Source: Microbacterium sp. BK668 (GTDB lineage: Bacteria; Actinomycetota; Actinomycetes; Actinomycetales; Microbacteriaceae). From it: 64,000 nucleotides of DNA. Below are positions 28,796 to 37,797 of this stretch, one piece after another. The position numbers and the translations under genes are program-made. The DNA lies in contig NZ_SNWG01000001.1 in NCBI RefSeq assembly GCF_004362195.1, positions 620,001 through 684,000 on the forward strand. Reading direction: 5' to 3'. Below the pieces are notes generated by a model that was not told the origin of the DNA, ran no database searches, and saw only the letters and a program-made list of their open reading frames with translations. Numbering within the stretch: the stretch's first letter is position 1; every line of letters begins with the position of its first letter.

Positions 28796-29785
28796 TCAGT
28801 CAGGAGCGACGTCGGTGTCGTACGTGGGCGCCGGTGGCGCGACGTCGTCATTCCATCCGTTCCGGCGCATCCAGGCACGGTATGCGACGAGCGGAGCGAA
28901 TGCGGCGAGCGCGAGAGCGCCGGGGCCCGCACCGTTGGACCCCATGGGAGACCCATCGCCGGGTGCGCACGCACCCAGGACGAGGGCAGAAGACAAGATG
29001 CCGCCCACCTGGGCCGCGGTCGACACGAGACCGGCGGCAGCCGAGGTGGTGGAGTGGAGAGCGGCGAAGCCGGGAAGGGCGCGGAGGTAGGCGTCCGTCA
29101 GCGCCGAGCCGGCCCACGTGGTCGCGGCGGCCGATGCGACGGTGATCGTCGCCACGAGATCCCCTGCTGCGGCGCCGGTCGGAGCGAGGGTTCCGCCTGC
29201 CGACGGCAGGTCGATGTCGGGGACGGCGACCAGCGGCGGGCGCCCGCCTCCGACGACGGTTGTCGTGTCGGCGATCGTCGTCACGAGGTCGCCGGCCGCC
29301 TCATCCACAGTGGACGCGGCATCCGTCACCGCCTGACCCACGCCGACCGACTGCGCCACGTCGCCCACCACCGGAATCGCGGTCACCGCGTCGACGACGG
29401 GCTGGACGACCGCTCCGACAGGGGCCGATTCCGCGACCTCGGCGACCGGCTGGACGACAGCCTGGACCGTCGTCGTGACCGTGCTGACGACGGGCTGGAC
29501 CACCGGCTGAGCGGGCGCCGGAGGGGCCTGGACGACCTGCTGCACGGTGGTGGTGACGGCCTGCGTCGTGTCCTGCACGGCCTGCGTCACGTCTCCCACG
29601 GTGCTGTCGACGGCGCCGGTGACGCCGCCCAGAAGACCCCCCTGATCGCCTCCGTCGTCCGCCCGCGCGTCGCCCGAGCCGAAGCCCATGAGCAGCGCGA
29701 AGAGGAGGTACGCGAACGCGACAGCCGTCCCGATGGCGAGAAGCCGGAAGACAGGCACCCGTGTCGGGTGTGTGGCGATGTCCAC
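28796..29785 (-). CDS. Secreted or membrane-anchored protein of unknown family
   Basis: This 329-residue protein has an N-terminal membrane segment (VFRLLAIGTAVAFAYLLFALL) followed by a Val/Thr/Gln-rich helical region with heptad-like TQAVQDTTQAVTTTVQQVVQ, rich in VVQPVV repeats. Then come a Gly/Thr-rich middle and a C-terminal hydrophobic helix (GPGALALAAFAPLVAYRAW) with a basic stop and an acidic tail. I do not recognise the family. The GTG start at 29785 is chosen because AAGGAGG precedes it; the frame upstream has no export signal. It lies 83 bases upstream of the chaplin-like gene on the same strand, suggesting co-expression as a surface pair. Confidence 0.75.
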   Translation of the reverse strand: MDIATHPTRVPVFRLLAIGTAVAFAYLLFALLMGFGSGDARADDGGDQGGLLGGVTGAVDSTVGDVTQAVQDTTQAVTTTVQQVVQAPPAPAQPVVQPVVSTVTTTVQAVVQPVAEVAESAPVGAVVQPVVDAVTAIPVVGDVAQSVGVGQAVTDAASTVDEAAGDLVTTIADTTTVVGGGRPPLVAVPDIDLPSAGGTLAPTGAAAGDLVATITVASAAATTWAGSALTDAYLRALPGFAALHSTTSAAAGLVSTAAQVGGILSSALVLGACAPGDGSPMGSNGAGPGALALAAFAPLVAYRAWMRRNGWNDDVAPPAPTYDTDVAPD

Positions 29786-29834
29786 GTTCACCTCCTTGTT
29801 GCGACGTCGATCGTCGGGCGGACTATTCGTGACC

Positions 29835-30046
29835 GAATACCGCCTTGAGGGTGCCTGGACCCACGAACATACCCCTGCATGCCCCCCGTGTCCAGACGTC
29901 GGTTCGCAAAACGGACACCCGAGCGCGATCGGCGACCTCCATCTGTGCACAACCCTCCCTATCAGACGCAACCTTCAAGCACGACTTCAAGCACATCTGC
30001 GTCCACAGGTTGTGAGTCGAAGAATGGCCGATCAAGGGCGGTATTC
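29835..30046. repeat. Inverted GAATACCGCC-TTGA element pair
   Basis: GAATACCGCCTTGAG (29835-29849) and ATCAAGGGCGGTATTC (30031-30046) are inverted copies differing by one inserted base. Each faces the neighbouring divergent gene in the same relative orientation, so they could be shared promoter or operator elements. Confidence 0.5.
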
Positions 30047-30140
30047 TGGAGGCGCCGACGACTCATCCCAAGGGTTGTCCACAGATGCTGTGCACAGGCT
30101 GTGCGGCGTTTCACGCAGACTTTCCACACAGTTATCCACA
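29944..30140. promoter_or_regulatory. DnaA-box cluster upstream of dnaB
   Basis: Perfect boxes TTGTCCACA (30075-30083) and TTATCCACA (30132-30140) are seen. A one-mismatch box TTGTGCACA lies on the minus strand (29944-29952). Weaker matches are GCGTCCACA (29999-30007), CTGTGCACA (30088-30096) and CTTTCCACA (30120-30128). The spacing and density resemble an origin fragment or a DnaA-controlled promoter. Confidence 0.6.
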
Positions 30141-30330
30141 AGTCGTGTTGCGAGTGTCCGACCCCGTCCATAGCGTGGGGTGCGGCCCAGGGGGAACGAG
30201 TTCGCACACCTATGGCGGTGCGCGGGCGAGGCTCATCGACAACCGGACGCGAGGGCGCCCGGTCCATCGGTGTGCGCGTGGATCCTGGTCCGGACACAGC
30301 AGATCTTCGACGCTCCCGGGAGGACGACTT

Positions 30331-31698
<1,368 letters not shown>

Positions 31699-31755
31699 CG
31701 TTCGGCGCTCCGCGCAGACCTGTTCCTGTGGATGCTGGTCGCCTGGCCGGAGCGC

Positions 31756-32184
31756 TCACCGGTCGGTCGTGTCGTCGGCGTCGCCGGGGCGCAGGCGAAT
31801 CCGGATGGGGCCTTTCGCCGTCGACGGATCGACCACCTGCCCGCCCTGCGTGATGTCCACGCGTCCCGCGGCCACCAATCGGCGGGCAGCGCGTCGCGCC
31901 GGTTCCATGAGGTCCCGCCAGTCGTCGCCGCCGACGGCGCGCGCGGCCTCCGACGGGCACATCGTCGACGTCGCGGCGCGACGGGCGAGGGTGTCGATGA
32001 TCCGGCGCTCGAGCGCAAGGTCGTCCTCGTTCACCCCGCGACGTCGGCACCCGTCCGAGCAGTAGCGGACGGCGTCCCAGTCAGCCGCCCACTTGGCGCG
32101 GAATTGCATGGTGCGACCGCACGACGCACAGATCTTCGGATCGCGACTCCCCGCGTCGTCCCGTTCGCCTCGCTGCCGGCCCAC
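31756..32184 (-). CDS. DUF2256 and DUF3253 domain protein
   Basis: This 142-residue protein has an N-terminal zinc-ribbon-like DUF2256 segment with Cys19, Cys22, Cys42 and Cys46 (KICASCGRTMQFRAKW, then YCSDGC) and a C-terminal winged-helix-like DUF3253 domain (LALERRIIDTLARRA through the end). Both domains are of unknown function; the combination is common in Actinobacteria and cyanobacteria-like genomes. It is convergent with dnaB and divergent from the B3/4 protein gene. The GTG start is the only plausible one upstream of the first cysteines. Confidence 0.85.
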   Translation of the reverse strand: MGRQRGERDDAGSRDPKICASCGRTMQFRAKWAADWDAVRYCSDGCRRRGVNEDDLALERRIIDTLARRAATSTMCPSEAARAVGGDDWRDLMEPARRAARRLVAAGRVDITQGGQVVDPSTAKGPIRIRLRPGDADDTTDR

Positions 32185-32230
32185 CCCTCCATCGTGCCGC
32201 TGTTTCGGGGAAGTGGCGCCGCAGCTCTTG

Positions 32231-32236
32231 TACAGT
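32231..32236 (+). promoter_or_regulatory. Leaderless-type -10 element of the B3/4 gene
   Basis: TACAGT, seven bases before GTG 32244; supports that GTG as the start. Confidence 0.55.
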
Positions 32237-32243
32237 TCGGAAC

Positions 32244-32909
32244 GTGCATTCCGCCGGGCGCTTCCGTCACGACCCCGAGCTGTTGCGCGAGTTCCCGCAG
32301 CTCGCCGTCGCGACCCTGGCCGTCGACGGGGTGACCGGCACGGCAGACGTGTCCGCGAGCACAGCGCCTTTCCTGCAGCGCGCGGCAGCGCGGCTGGCCG
32401 AGCGCCCCGAAAGCGAGTTCCCGGAGATCGCGGCCTGGCGACGGGCGTTCAGTCAGATGGGGTTGAAGCCGACGCAGTACCGCTGCGCGTCGGAGGCGCT
32501 GCTGCGGCGGTACCGGCTGAGCGGGGAGCTTCCCGCCATCCATCCACTGGTGGATGTGTGCAACGCGGTCTCCCTCGCCTACGCAATTCCCATCGCCGTG
32601 TTCGACCTTGATCGCGTCCAGGGAGACCTGATCGTGACGCACGCCGCCGGTGACGAGACTTACCTGAGCTTCAGCGGCGAGGTCGAGGCGCCCGATCCGC
32701 GAGAGGTCGTCTTCCGCGACGACGCCGGCAACGCGCACGCGCGGCGCTGGACGAACCGGCAGAGCGCGCTATCGGCGATCCGCCCGGACACTCGCCGGGT
32801 GCTCATCGTCAGCGAGGCCTTGCATGCCGCCGCCGCCGCAGACATCGAGCTGCTCCGAGATGACCTCGCCGACGCGATAGCCCGCCACTGGGGTCGGGGC
32901 GGCCGATAG
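32244..32909 (+). CDS. B3/4 domain protein (tRNA-synthetase editing-domain-like)
   Basis: This 221-residue protein consists of a stand-alone B3/4 domain, the editing module of phenylalanyl-tRNA synthetase beta chain. Recognisable blocks are FSQMGLKPTQYRCASEALLRR, HPLVDVCNAVSLAYAIPI and VFRDDAGNAHARRWTNRQS. Free-standing members may hydrolyse mischarged aminoacyl-tRNAs, but this is unproven for most. A TACAGT element seven bases before the GTG start predicts a leaderless mRNA. The ends are family-typical. Confidence 0.9.
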   Translation: MHSAGRFRHDPELLREFPQLAVATLAVDGVTGTADVSASTAPFLQRAAARLAERPESEFPEIAAWRRAFSQMGLKPTQYRCASEALLRRYRLSGELPAIHPLVDVCNAVSLAYAIPIAVFDLDRVQGDLIVTHAAGDETYLSFSGEVEAPDPREVVFRDDAGNAHARRWTNRQSALSAIRPDTRRVLIVSEALHAAAAADIELLRDDLADAIARHWGRGGR

Positions 32910-32918
32910 CCGCTCCGG

Positions 32919-33743
32919 TCAGTGCCGCACGCGCCGGTCGTGGCGCACACGCGCGACGACGGTCGCGGCGACGATGAGGACGACGGCGACGATCGCGGCG
33001 ATGCCGGTCGCCGGCGAGTACGGCTCGTCCGTGAAGCGTGCGACGGCGACCCATGCGATCCCCCAGCAGAGCGACAGCGTCGGGGCGATGCGCCCGCCGC
33101 CCCAGAAGGCGAGGGCGATGCCGATGGCCGCGGCGACGGCGAGGACGACGGACGACCAGAACTCGGGGGCGATGCCGAAACCCTCGAAGCCCGCGGCGAC
33201 GAGGATGGCGGTGGCGTTCGCCGCAGTGGCGATGATCACCCAGCCGAGGTACAGGCCGATGGCGCCGTCGGCGACCACGGCCTCGACCCGGTTCTTGGGG
33301 GCCGTGCGACGCAGGATGACGAAGATGCGGCAGAGCACGATGAGAAGCAGCACGATGACGGGCAGGCTCAGGTAGAGCAGGTCCGCCTGCACGACGCCGA
33401 TCCAGACGGCGTTGAGGATGAGCGACGCGGCGACCCACCATCCGATGCGGACCTGCCGCTCGTCGTTGCGCTGTCCGGGCAGCACCTGCCAGATCGCGTA
33501 GGCGAGCATGCCGGTGTAGATGACGCTCCAGATGCGGAAAGCGCCCGTTCCCGGAGCGATCAGCGTCGAGTCGGCGTCGAGGAACCCTCCCGCGGCCTCC
33601 TGGATGGGAGTGCCGAAGAATGCTCCCGACCCGATGAACGCGGCGACGATGGCCAGCACCGAGCTGACGAGGATGATGACCTGGCGCGCGATGTCGCGCG
33701 TCCGGGTGCTGCGGTCGGCGTGGGTCGTCGATGTCGTGGACAC
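32919..33743 (-). CDS. TspO/MBR-like tryptophan-rich membrane protein
   Basis: This 274-residue integral membrane protein has about eight hydrophobic segments and TspO-like features (FRIWSVIYTGMLAYAIWQVLP; ASLILNAVWIGVVQADLLYLS). It is longer than classical five-helix TspO proteins and belongs to the extended group often annotated tryptophan-rich sensory protein. Possible roles are tetrapyrrole or stress-related transport, not shown here. The start at 33743 (GTG) is chosen for the GAGGAGACC ribosome site; codons upstream are hydrophilic and unsupported. It ends nine bases from the convergent B3/4 gene. Confidence 0.82.
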   Translation of the reverse strand: MSTTSTTHADRSTRTRDIARQVIILVSSVLAIVAAFIGSGAFFGTPIQEAAGGFLDADSTLIAPGTGAFRIWSVIYTGMLAYAIWQVLPGQRNDERQVRIGWWVAASLILNAVWIGVVQADLLYLSLPVIVLLLIVLCRIFVILRRTAPKNRVEAVVADGAIGLYLGWVIIATAANATAILVAAGFEGFGIAPEFWSSVVLAVAAAIGIALAFWGGGRIAPTLSLCWGIAWVAVARFTDEPYSPATGIAAIVAVVLIVAATVVARVRHDRRVRH

Positions 33744-33914
33744 GGTGGTCTCCTCTGCTCGCGGCGAAGAACGCTCGTAGGTGCATTCTCCTGCCATGGG
33801 GCCCACGGATGCACGAAGAGGATGCCGCCCGCCGTCGGCCTTGCGGACGCGCTGTGGCGACCGGCAGGTTCTAGGGGGCCGGTTCGGCGACCCGCCCCGC
33901 TCACGTGATCCGCG

Positions 33915-34337
33915 CTAGAGGTCCAACGAGGCGAGGATGGCGCCGACTCCGCTCGGGTAGAAGGGATGCTTCGCGTCGCTGATTCGCACCCACCTGATGG
34001 GGCTTCCTTCGTCGAGCACTTGGAGCTGCGCCTCCAACCCGATCGCGTCGATGTCAGCGGAATCCACCGCGAAGACGTGTGCGATCTCGTGACCGGGCCT
34101 TCCCTCGTACTCGAAGATGTTCTCCACGACCGCCAGAAGCCGGACGTCGTCCAGCCTGACCCCCACCTCCTCCTCGAACTCGCGGCGGACGGCCGCCTCG
34201 GCGGTCTCGCCGAACTCGATGCCACCGCCGATCGCGCGGTGGAAGCTCTCTCTCTTGACCCGGTCGGTGCCGCTGAGCACCAGCACGTGCCCCGACCGGA
34301 CCGGCAGCCCCACCGCGATGTTCCGGATCGTCGTCAT
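33915..34337 (-). CDS. NUDIX hydrolase
   Basis: This 140-residue enzyme has a complete NUDIX box, GGIEFGETAEAAVRREF followed by EEEVGV, needed for Mg-dependent hydrolysis of nucleoside diphosphate derivatives. The substrate is not predictable. A TAGTGT element seven bases before ATG 34337 indicates a leaderless transcript. It is a single-gene unit upstream (on the minus strand) of the TspO-like gene, 172 bases away. Confidence 0.93.
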   Translation of the reverse strand: MTTIRNIAVGLPVRSGHVLVLSGTDRVKRESFHRAIGGGIEFGETAEAAVRREFEEEVGVRLDDVRLLAVVENIFEYEGRPGHEIAHVFAVDSADIDAIGLEAQLQVLDEGSPIRWVRISDAKHPFYPSGVGAILASLDL

Positions 34338-34344
34338 CTCCCCG

Positions 34345-34350
34345 ACACTA
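34345..34350 (-). promoter_or_regulatory. Leaderless-type -10 element of the NUDIX gene
   Basis: TAGTGT on the minus strand, seven bases before ATG 34337. Confidence 0.5.
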
Positions 34351-34421
34351 GCCCTGCCGATCCGGCGCGGGCCTCCGCAGGAGCTCGAGCCCTTCGGACG
34401 GCACGGTCGCCGGACCGTCGG

Positions 34422-34682
34422 TCACCCGGCCGACGCTCGCCCGGAGCCGGCGGCGTCGACGTCCGCCTCGGCGGCCGTCGACGGCTCCCAACGGAGGAGG
34501 TCCCCGGGCTGGCACTGCAGGGCCTCGCACAGGGCGTCGAGCGTGGAGAAGCGGACGGCCTTGGCTCTGCCGTTCTTCAGCACCGCGAGGTTCGCGGGAG
34601 TGATCCCCACCCGCTCCGCGAGCGTTCCCACCGCCATCTTCCGGCGCGCCAGCATCACGTCCACGTCGATCACGATCGGCAC
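34422..34682 (-). CDS. Small XRE-family transcriptional regulator
   Basis: This 86-residue Cro/C1-type helix-turn-helix protein (MLARRKMAVGTLAERVGITPANLAVLKNGRAKAV) belongs to the YozG-like group (ALCEALQCQPGDLLRWE). Such regulators are almost always encoded directly downstream of a DUF2975 membrane protein, as here with no gap. The C-terminal 18 residues are a disordered Ala/Asp/Gly tail. It is likely to autoregulate the pair, perhaps through the inverted repeat at 35201-35217. Confidence 0.93.
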   Translation of the reverse strand: MPIVIDVDVMLARRKMAVGTLAERVGITPANLAVLKNGRAKAVRFSTLDALCEALQCQPGDLLRWEPSTAAEADVDAAGSGRASAG

Positions 34683-35168
34683 TCAGATCACCTCGTCCAG
34701 CTCGGAGCGCAGCATCCGCACCTCGCGCTCGCGTGCGATGGCCTGTCTGAGCAGTGCCTTCATCACGACCACCAGCAGCGCCATACCGGCCAGCACGAGC
34801 GCGGCGCCGCACACGAGTCCGACGATGCCAGGGGCGGTCTCGCCCGGTGCCAGCAGGACGGCCAGCGTGAAGACGAGCACGGATGCCGCGGCGATCGCCC
34901 CGATGATGACATTCACGTACGAGAACGACGACTCCGAGAACACCGATCCTCTCCGCACCTTCGTCAGGAGCTGCCATACGCAGACGGCGAAGATCTGCAT
35001 CGACACGACCCCGAGCATCGCAATGGAGACGACGGTGATCCGCCCCCACATCGTCTCTCCCTCGAGATCGAACCAGAGGGCGGGCACGATCATCGTCTGC
35101 ACGAGGAGCGAGCCCGCCAGCGCGAGCGCGATCACGACACGCAACACCCAAATCGTTGACCCGCCCAT
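34683..35168 (-). CDS. DUF2975 membrane protein
   Basis: This 161-residue protein has four transmembrane helices (starting TIWVLRVVIALALAGSLLVQ) and a cytoplasmic helical C-terminus (REREVRMLRSELDEVI). DUF2975 proteins pair with the small XRE regulator encoded immediately downstream; the stop and next start are adjacent. Their function is unknown, although a membrane sensor controlling the regulator is the usual guess. A palindromic element lies 33 bases upstream of the start. Confidence 0.9.
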   Translation of the reverse strand: MGGSTIWVLRVVIALALAGSLLVQTMIVPALWFDLEGETMWGRITVVSIAMLGVVSMQIFAVCVWQLLTKVRRGSVFSESSFSYVNVIIGAIAAASVLVFTLAVLLAPGETAPGIVGLVCGAALVLAGMALLVVVMKALLRQAIAREREVRMLRSELDEVI

Positions 35169-35200
35169 GACTGCTCCTCACATCGAACGACAACAGAAAT

Positions 35201-35217
35201 CTATCGATAAACGATAG
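35201..35217. promoter_or_regulatory. Palindrome upstream of the DUF2975-XRE pair
   Basis: CTATCG-ATAAA-CGATAG is a perfect 6-bp inverted repeat with a 5-base spacer, A/T-rich against its surroundings, just upstream of the DUF2975 gene. It is a good candidate operator for the XRE protein or a PadR-like regulator. Confidence 0.5.
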
Positions 35218-35261
35218 GCATCGCAACCGCTCGCCCGAAGTTGCCCTCAGAGGTCGAAGAG

Positions 35262-35291
35262 AAGGGCCGCCCGGTCTCCCGGGCGGCCCTT
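35262..35291 (-). terminator. Terminator of the M14 carboxypeptidase gene
   Basis: A perfect 13-bp stem (AAGGGCCGCCCGG, 35262-35274, with its complement at 35279-35291) and a 4-base loop lie 12 bases beyond the stop, followed on the minus strand by CTCTTC. Confidence 0.85.
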
Positions 35292-35303
35292 CATGACCGG
35301 GGA

Positions 35304-36473
35304 TCAGTCGGCAGGGAGGTAGATCCGCTCCGGGATCTCCTCGTAGTCCTCGGGATCGAGCGTCGCGATCGAGCCGTCGGCCACTGCGGTGATGAGCCCC
35401 CGGAGGCCGATCTCGACCTGCTTGGCGAGGAACCCGTTCCTCTTCTGGCCGTCGGACTGCGTGTTGCTCGACGTCTCGAAGAGCACGGTCGCGCTCCCGC
35501 GCAGCGCGAAGGATCCGAGCGCCGTGCCAGGCAGGTTGGTGTTCTGGGGGTAGAGCGTCAGGTCGCCGAACGCCGAGTCGCCGTATGCCTGCAGGGCGTC
35601 GTACACGGCGACGTTGGCGCGACGGGACGCGTCGTAGTCGAAGTTCGGCCAGTCCCCGAACTCGGTGGGATCGGCGATGAACCGCGCCGAGATCGACAGC
35701 GGCGACATGTCACCTGTGCCCTCCTGCGCGTAGCAGGGCCACTGGTTGTGGAGGTCGACGAAGTAGTCGACGACCCCGAACTCGCCCTCGAGCCCCGCGT
35801 ACACGTCGCGGACGGTCTGGGCCTCGGGGGTGATGTACCAGCCGGTGTCCGCGCTGTTGCCGGGGAAGTCCGCCGGCTGCGGCACGTAGTCCAGGTCCGG
35901 GTTGAAGTCGCGGTTCACGTCGAACCCGGGGACTCCGGGCTGGTAGTTCCAGGCGGGGTCGACGCCGGTGAGCTGCGGGAAGTCCGCGACGACCTCATCC
36001 CAGCTCATCTGGTTCTGCCGCGTGTCGCGCTCGCCGCCGTCGACGTTCAACCGGGGGATCGCCACGATCGTGACGTTCTCGCGGATCTCGGCGGCCGACC
36101 GGGTGTTGCCGCCGAACTCCTTCAGCAGCGAGAGAAGCGCCTCCGTGCCGTGGTTCTCGTTTCCGTGGATCTGCGACTGGACGAGGATCACCGTGTCGCC
36201 CGTGCCGACGCGAGCCTGGTAGATCTCCCGTCCCTCATTGCTGTAGCCGGCCACGGACACGTCGACGACACCGCCTGTGGTCCGCTCGATGCGCTGCAGC
36301 TCCCTCGTGAGCTGGTCGTGCGTCACGAACGAGGACCGGTTCCCGGCGGACTCGGTACCGCAGTGCGAGTTGACCGGGATCGCCTGGGCGGCGGGTGCGG
36401 CGACGACGCCCGCGGTGCCGACCAGGACAGCGCTGGTGATCGCGGCGAGGGTGATTCTTCTGCTTCTCTGCAC
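35304..36473 (-). CDS. Secreted M14-family zinc carboxypeptidase
   Basis: This 389-residue exported peptidase has an N-terminal signal peptide (QRSRRITLAAITSAVLVGTA, cleavage near AQA). The M14 zinc ligands appear as HGNE (within QIHGNENHGTEALL) and the later histidine in DLHNQ; the catalytic glutamate is probably in LFETSSNT near the C-terminus. It also has NVDGGERDTRQNQ and FDVNRDFNPD, typical of the family. It would trim C-terminal residues from extracellular peptides. GTG start at 36473 after an AGAGAGA stretch. Confidence 0.93.
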   Translation of the reverse strand: MQRSRRITLAAITSAVLVGTAGVVAAPAAQAIPVNSHCGTESAGNRSSFVTHDQLTRELQRIERTTGGVVDVSVAGYSNEGREIYQARVGTGDTVILVQSQIHGNENHGTEALLSLLKEFGGNTRSAAEIRENVTIVAIPRLNVDGGERDTRQNQMSWDEVVADFPQLTGVDPAWNYQPGVPGFDVNRDFNPDLDYVPQPADFPGNSADTGWYITPEAQTVRDVYAGLEGEFGVVDYFVDLHNQWPCYAQEGTGDMSPLSISARFIADPTEFGDWPNFDYDASRRANVAVYDALQAYGDSAFGDLTLYPQNTNLPGTALGSFALRGSATVLFETSSNTQSDGQKRNGFLAKQVEIGLRGLITAVADGSIATLDPEDYEEIPERIYLPAD

Positions 36474-36779
36474 AATGTCTCTCTCTGGATAGGTATCTCC
36501 CCTCCCGACATGCCAGCAAAGAGATCTGTCATTGGGAAACGCTTGCCGACGTTTCTCATCGAACTGTCATGTGAGGGTTCAGACGCATCCCGACGCGGCG
36601 TTCAGCCGCTTCACAGGAAGTCCTCGGCGGGCGACCGTATCCTGCTGAGTCCCAAGGGGAGTACTCCCAGACGGTCGCTCGTCATTACGGATGCCGATGC
36701 ATCCCGGGCGCCCGGTCCTCGGATTCCGGGGACGGAGAAGACCTTGGCGTCATCTGTCACGCCAGGTCTTGGAGATCCC
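36474..36779. other. 306-base divergent region with riboswitch half
   Basis: The left half (36474-36640) has lower G+C and must hold the divergent promoters of the carboxypeptidase and TerC genes; no confident hexamers are assigned. The right half is the yybP-ykoY riboswitch described separately. Confidence 0.6.
36645..36779 (+). promoter_or_regulatory. yybP-ykoY (manganese) riboswitch upstream of TerC gene
   Basis: The aptamer's conserved ends are present: CCAAGGGGAGTA at 36652-36663 and GAGAAGACCTTGG at 36735-36747, so CCAAGG and CCTTGG close helix P1. A second hairpin, AGACCTTGGCGT (36739-36750) with ACGCCAGGTCT (36759-36769), reuses the 3' strand of P1 and ends one base before the GGAG ribosome site. 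The two structures exclude each other, which looks like a translational switch. TerC genes are classic members of this Mn-sensing regulon. Confidence 0.8.
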
Positions 36780-37793
36780 ATGAACATCACTCCGCTCGTC
36801 TGGGCGATCACGATCGCCGTCACAATCGCCTTCTTCGTCTACGAGTTCTACGCGCACGTGCGCAAGCCCCATGAGCCGACGATCGGCGAGTCTGCCCGGT
36901 GGTCCGCCTTCTACATCGGGCTGGCACTGCTGTTCGGCGTCGGCATCGGCGTCGTCTCGGGGTGGACGTACGGCGGCGAGTACTTCGCGGGCTACCTCAC
37001 CGAGAAGGCGCTGTCGGTCGACAACCTCTTCGTCTTCCTGATCGTGATGTCGAGCTTCGCCGTGCCGAAGATCTATCAGCAGAAGGTGCTGATGATCGGA
37101 ATCGTGATCGCCCTCATCATGCGCGGGGCCTTCATCGCCGTGGGCGCGGCCCTCATCTCCAACTTCTCCTGGATCTTCTACGTGTTCGGGGCGCTGCTGC
37201 TGTTCCTCGCGTACCGGCAGGCGTTCACGCACGGCGAGTCGAATCCCGCCGACGGGCGGTTCATGCGGCTCGTCCGTCGCATCCTCCCCGTCAGCGACGA
37301 GTACAACGGGGACAGGCTCACCGTCCGCAAGGACGGTCGCCGGTTCGTGACCCCGATGCTGCTCGTCATCGTCGCCATCGGGTTCGTCGACCTGATCTTC
37401 GCCGTCGACTCGATCCCGGCCATCTACGGACTCACCGAGGAGGCGTACATCGTCTTCACGGCCAACGCGTTCGCCCTCATGGGACTGCGGCAGCTGTACT
37501 TCCTCATCGGGGGGCTGCTCGCGCGGCTGGTCTACCTCGCGCAGGGCCTCGCCGTCATCCTGGCCTTCATCGGCGTGAAGCTCGTCCTCCACGCGATGCA
37601 CGTCAACGAGCTGCCGTTCATCAACGGCGGCGAGCCGATGCTGTGGGCGCCCGAGATCCCGATCTGGTTCTCGCTGCTGTTCATCGCCGCGACCATCGCG
37701 GTGGCGACGGCGGCCAGCCTGCTCAAGACCCGCCGGGACCGTCGCGCGGCAGGCGAGCTGCAGAGCGTGGGAAGCGACTCGCTGCAAGACTGA
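36780..37793 (+). CDS. TerC-family integral membrane protein (probable Mn exporter)
   Basis: This 337-residue protein has about nine transmembrane helices. It shows the TerC motifs TEKALSVDNLFVFLIVMSSF and FVDLIFAVDSIPAIYGL, each containing the conserved acidic residues. TerC/Alx proteins export manganese or help metalate exported enzymes. The upstream yybP-ykoY riboswitch supports the manganese link. A SUMF1-like gene follows four bases after the stop. Confidence 0.95.
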   Translation: MNITPLVWAITIAVTIAFFVYEFYAHVRKPHEPTIGESARWSAFYIGLALLFGVGIGVVSGWTYGGEYFAGYLTEKALSVDNLFVFLIVMSSFAVPKIYQQKVLMIGIVIALIMRGAFIAVGAALISNFSWIFYVFGALLLFLAYRQAFTHGESNPADGRFMRLVRRILPVSDEYNGDRLTVRKDGRRFVTPMLLVIVAIGFVDLIFAVDSIPAIYGLTEEAYIVFTANAFALMGLRQLYFLIGGLLARLVYLAQGLAVILAFIGVKLVLHAMHVNELPFINGGEPMLWAPEIPIWFSLLFIAATIAVATAASLLKTRRDRRAAGELQSVGSDSLQD

Positions 37794-37797
37794 GCGA

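Larger units (their letters stand above)
29786..30330. other. 545-base divergent region with DnaA-box cluster
   Basis: No protein gene is seen. The stretch holds the promoters of dnaB and of the divergent secreted-protein gene. It is clearly lower in G+C than its surroundings up to about 30150. It contains two perfect DnaA boxes and several near matches, plus an inverted pair of GGCGGTATTC-containing elements. From 30150 to the dnaB start it returns to high G+C with no further signal recognised. Confidence 0.6.

Noticed and set aside
29944..30140. The chromosomal oriC itself
   Set aside because: The parB end points to oriC lying left of the window near dnaA/dnaN, and neither dnaA nor dnaN flanks this cluster; it is reported only as a DnaA-box cluster.
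31703..31757. Bidirectional terminator between dnaB and the DUF2256 gene
   Set aside because: An 8-bp GCGCTCCG/CGGAGCGC pairing exists but the loop is over 30 bases and has no T-tract; too weak to list.
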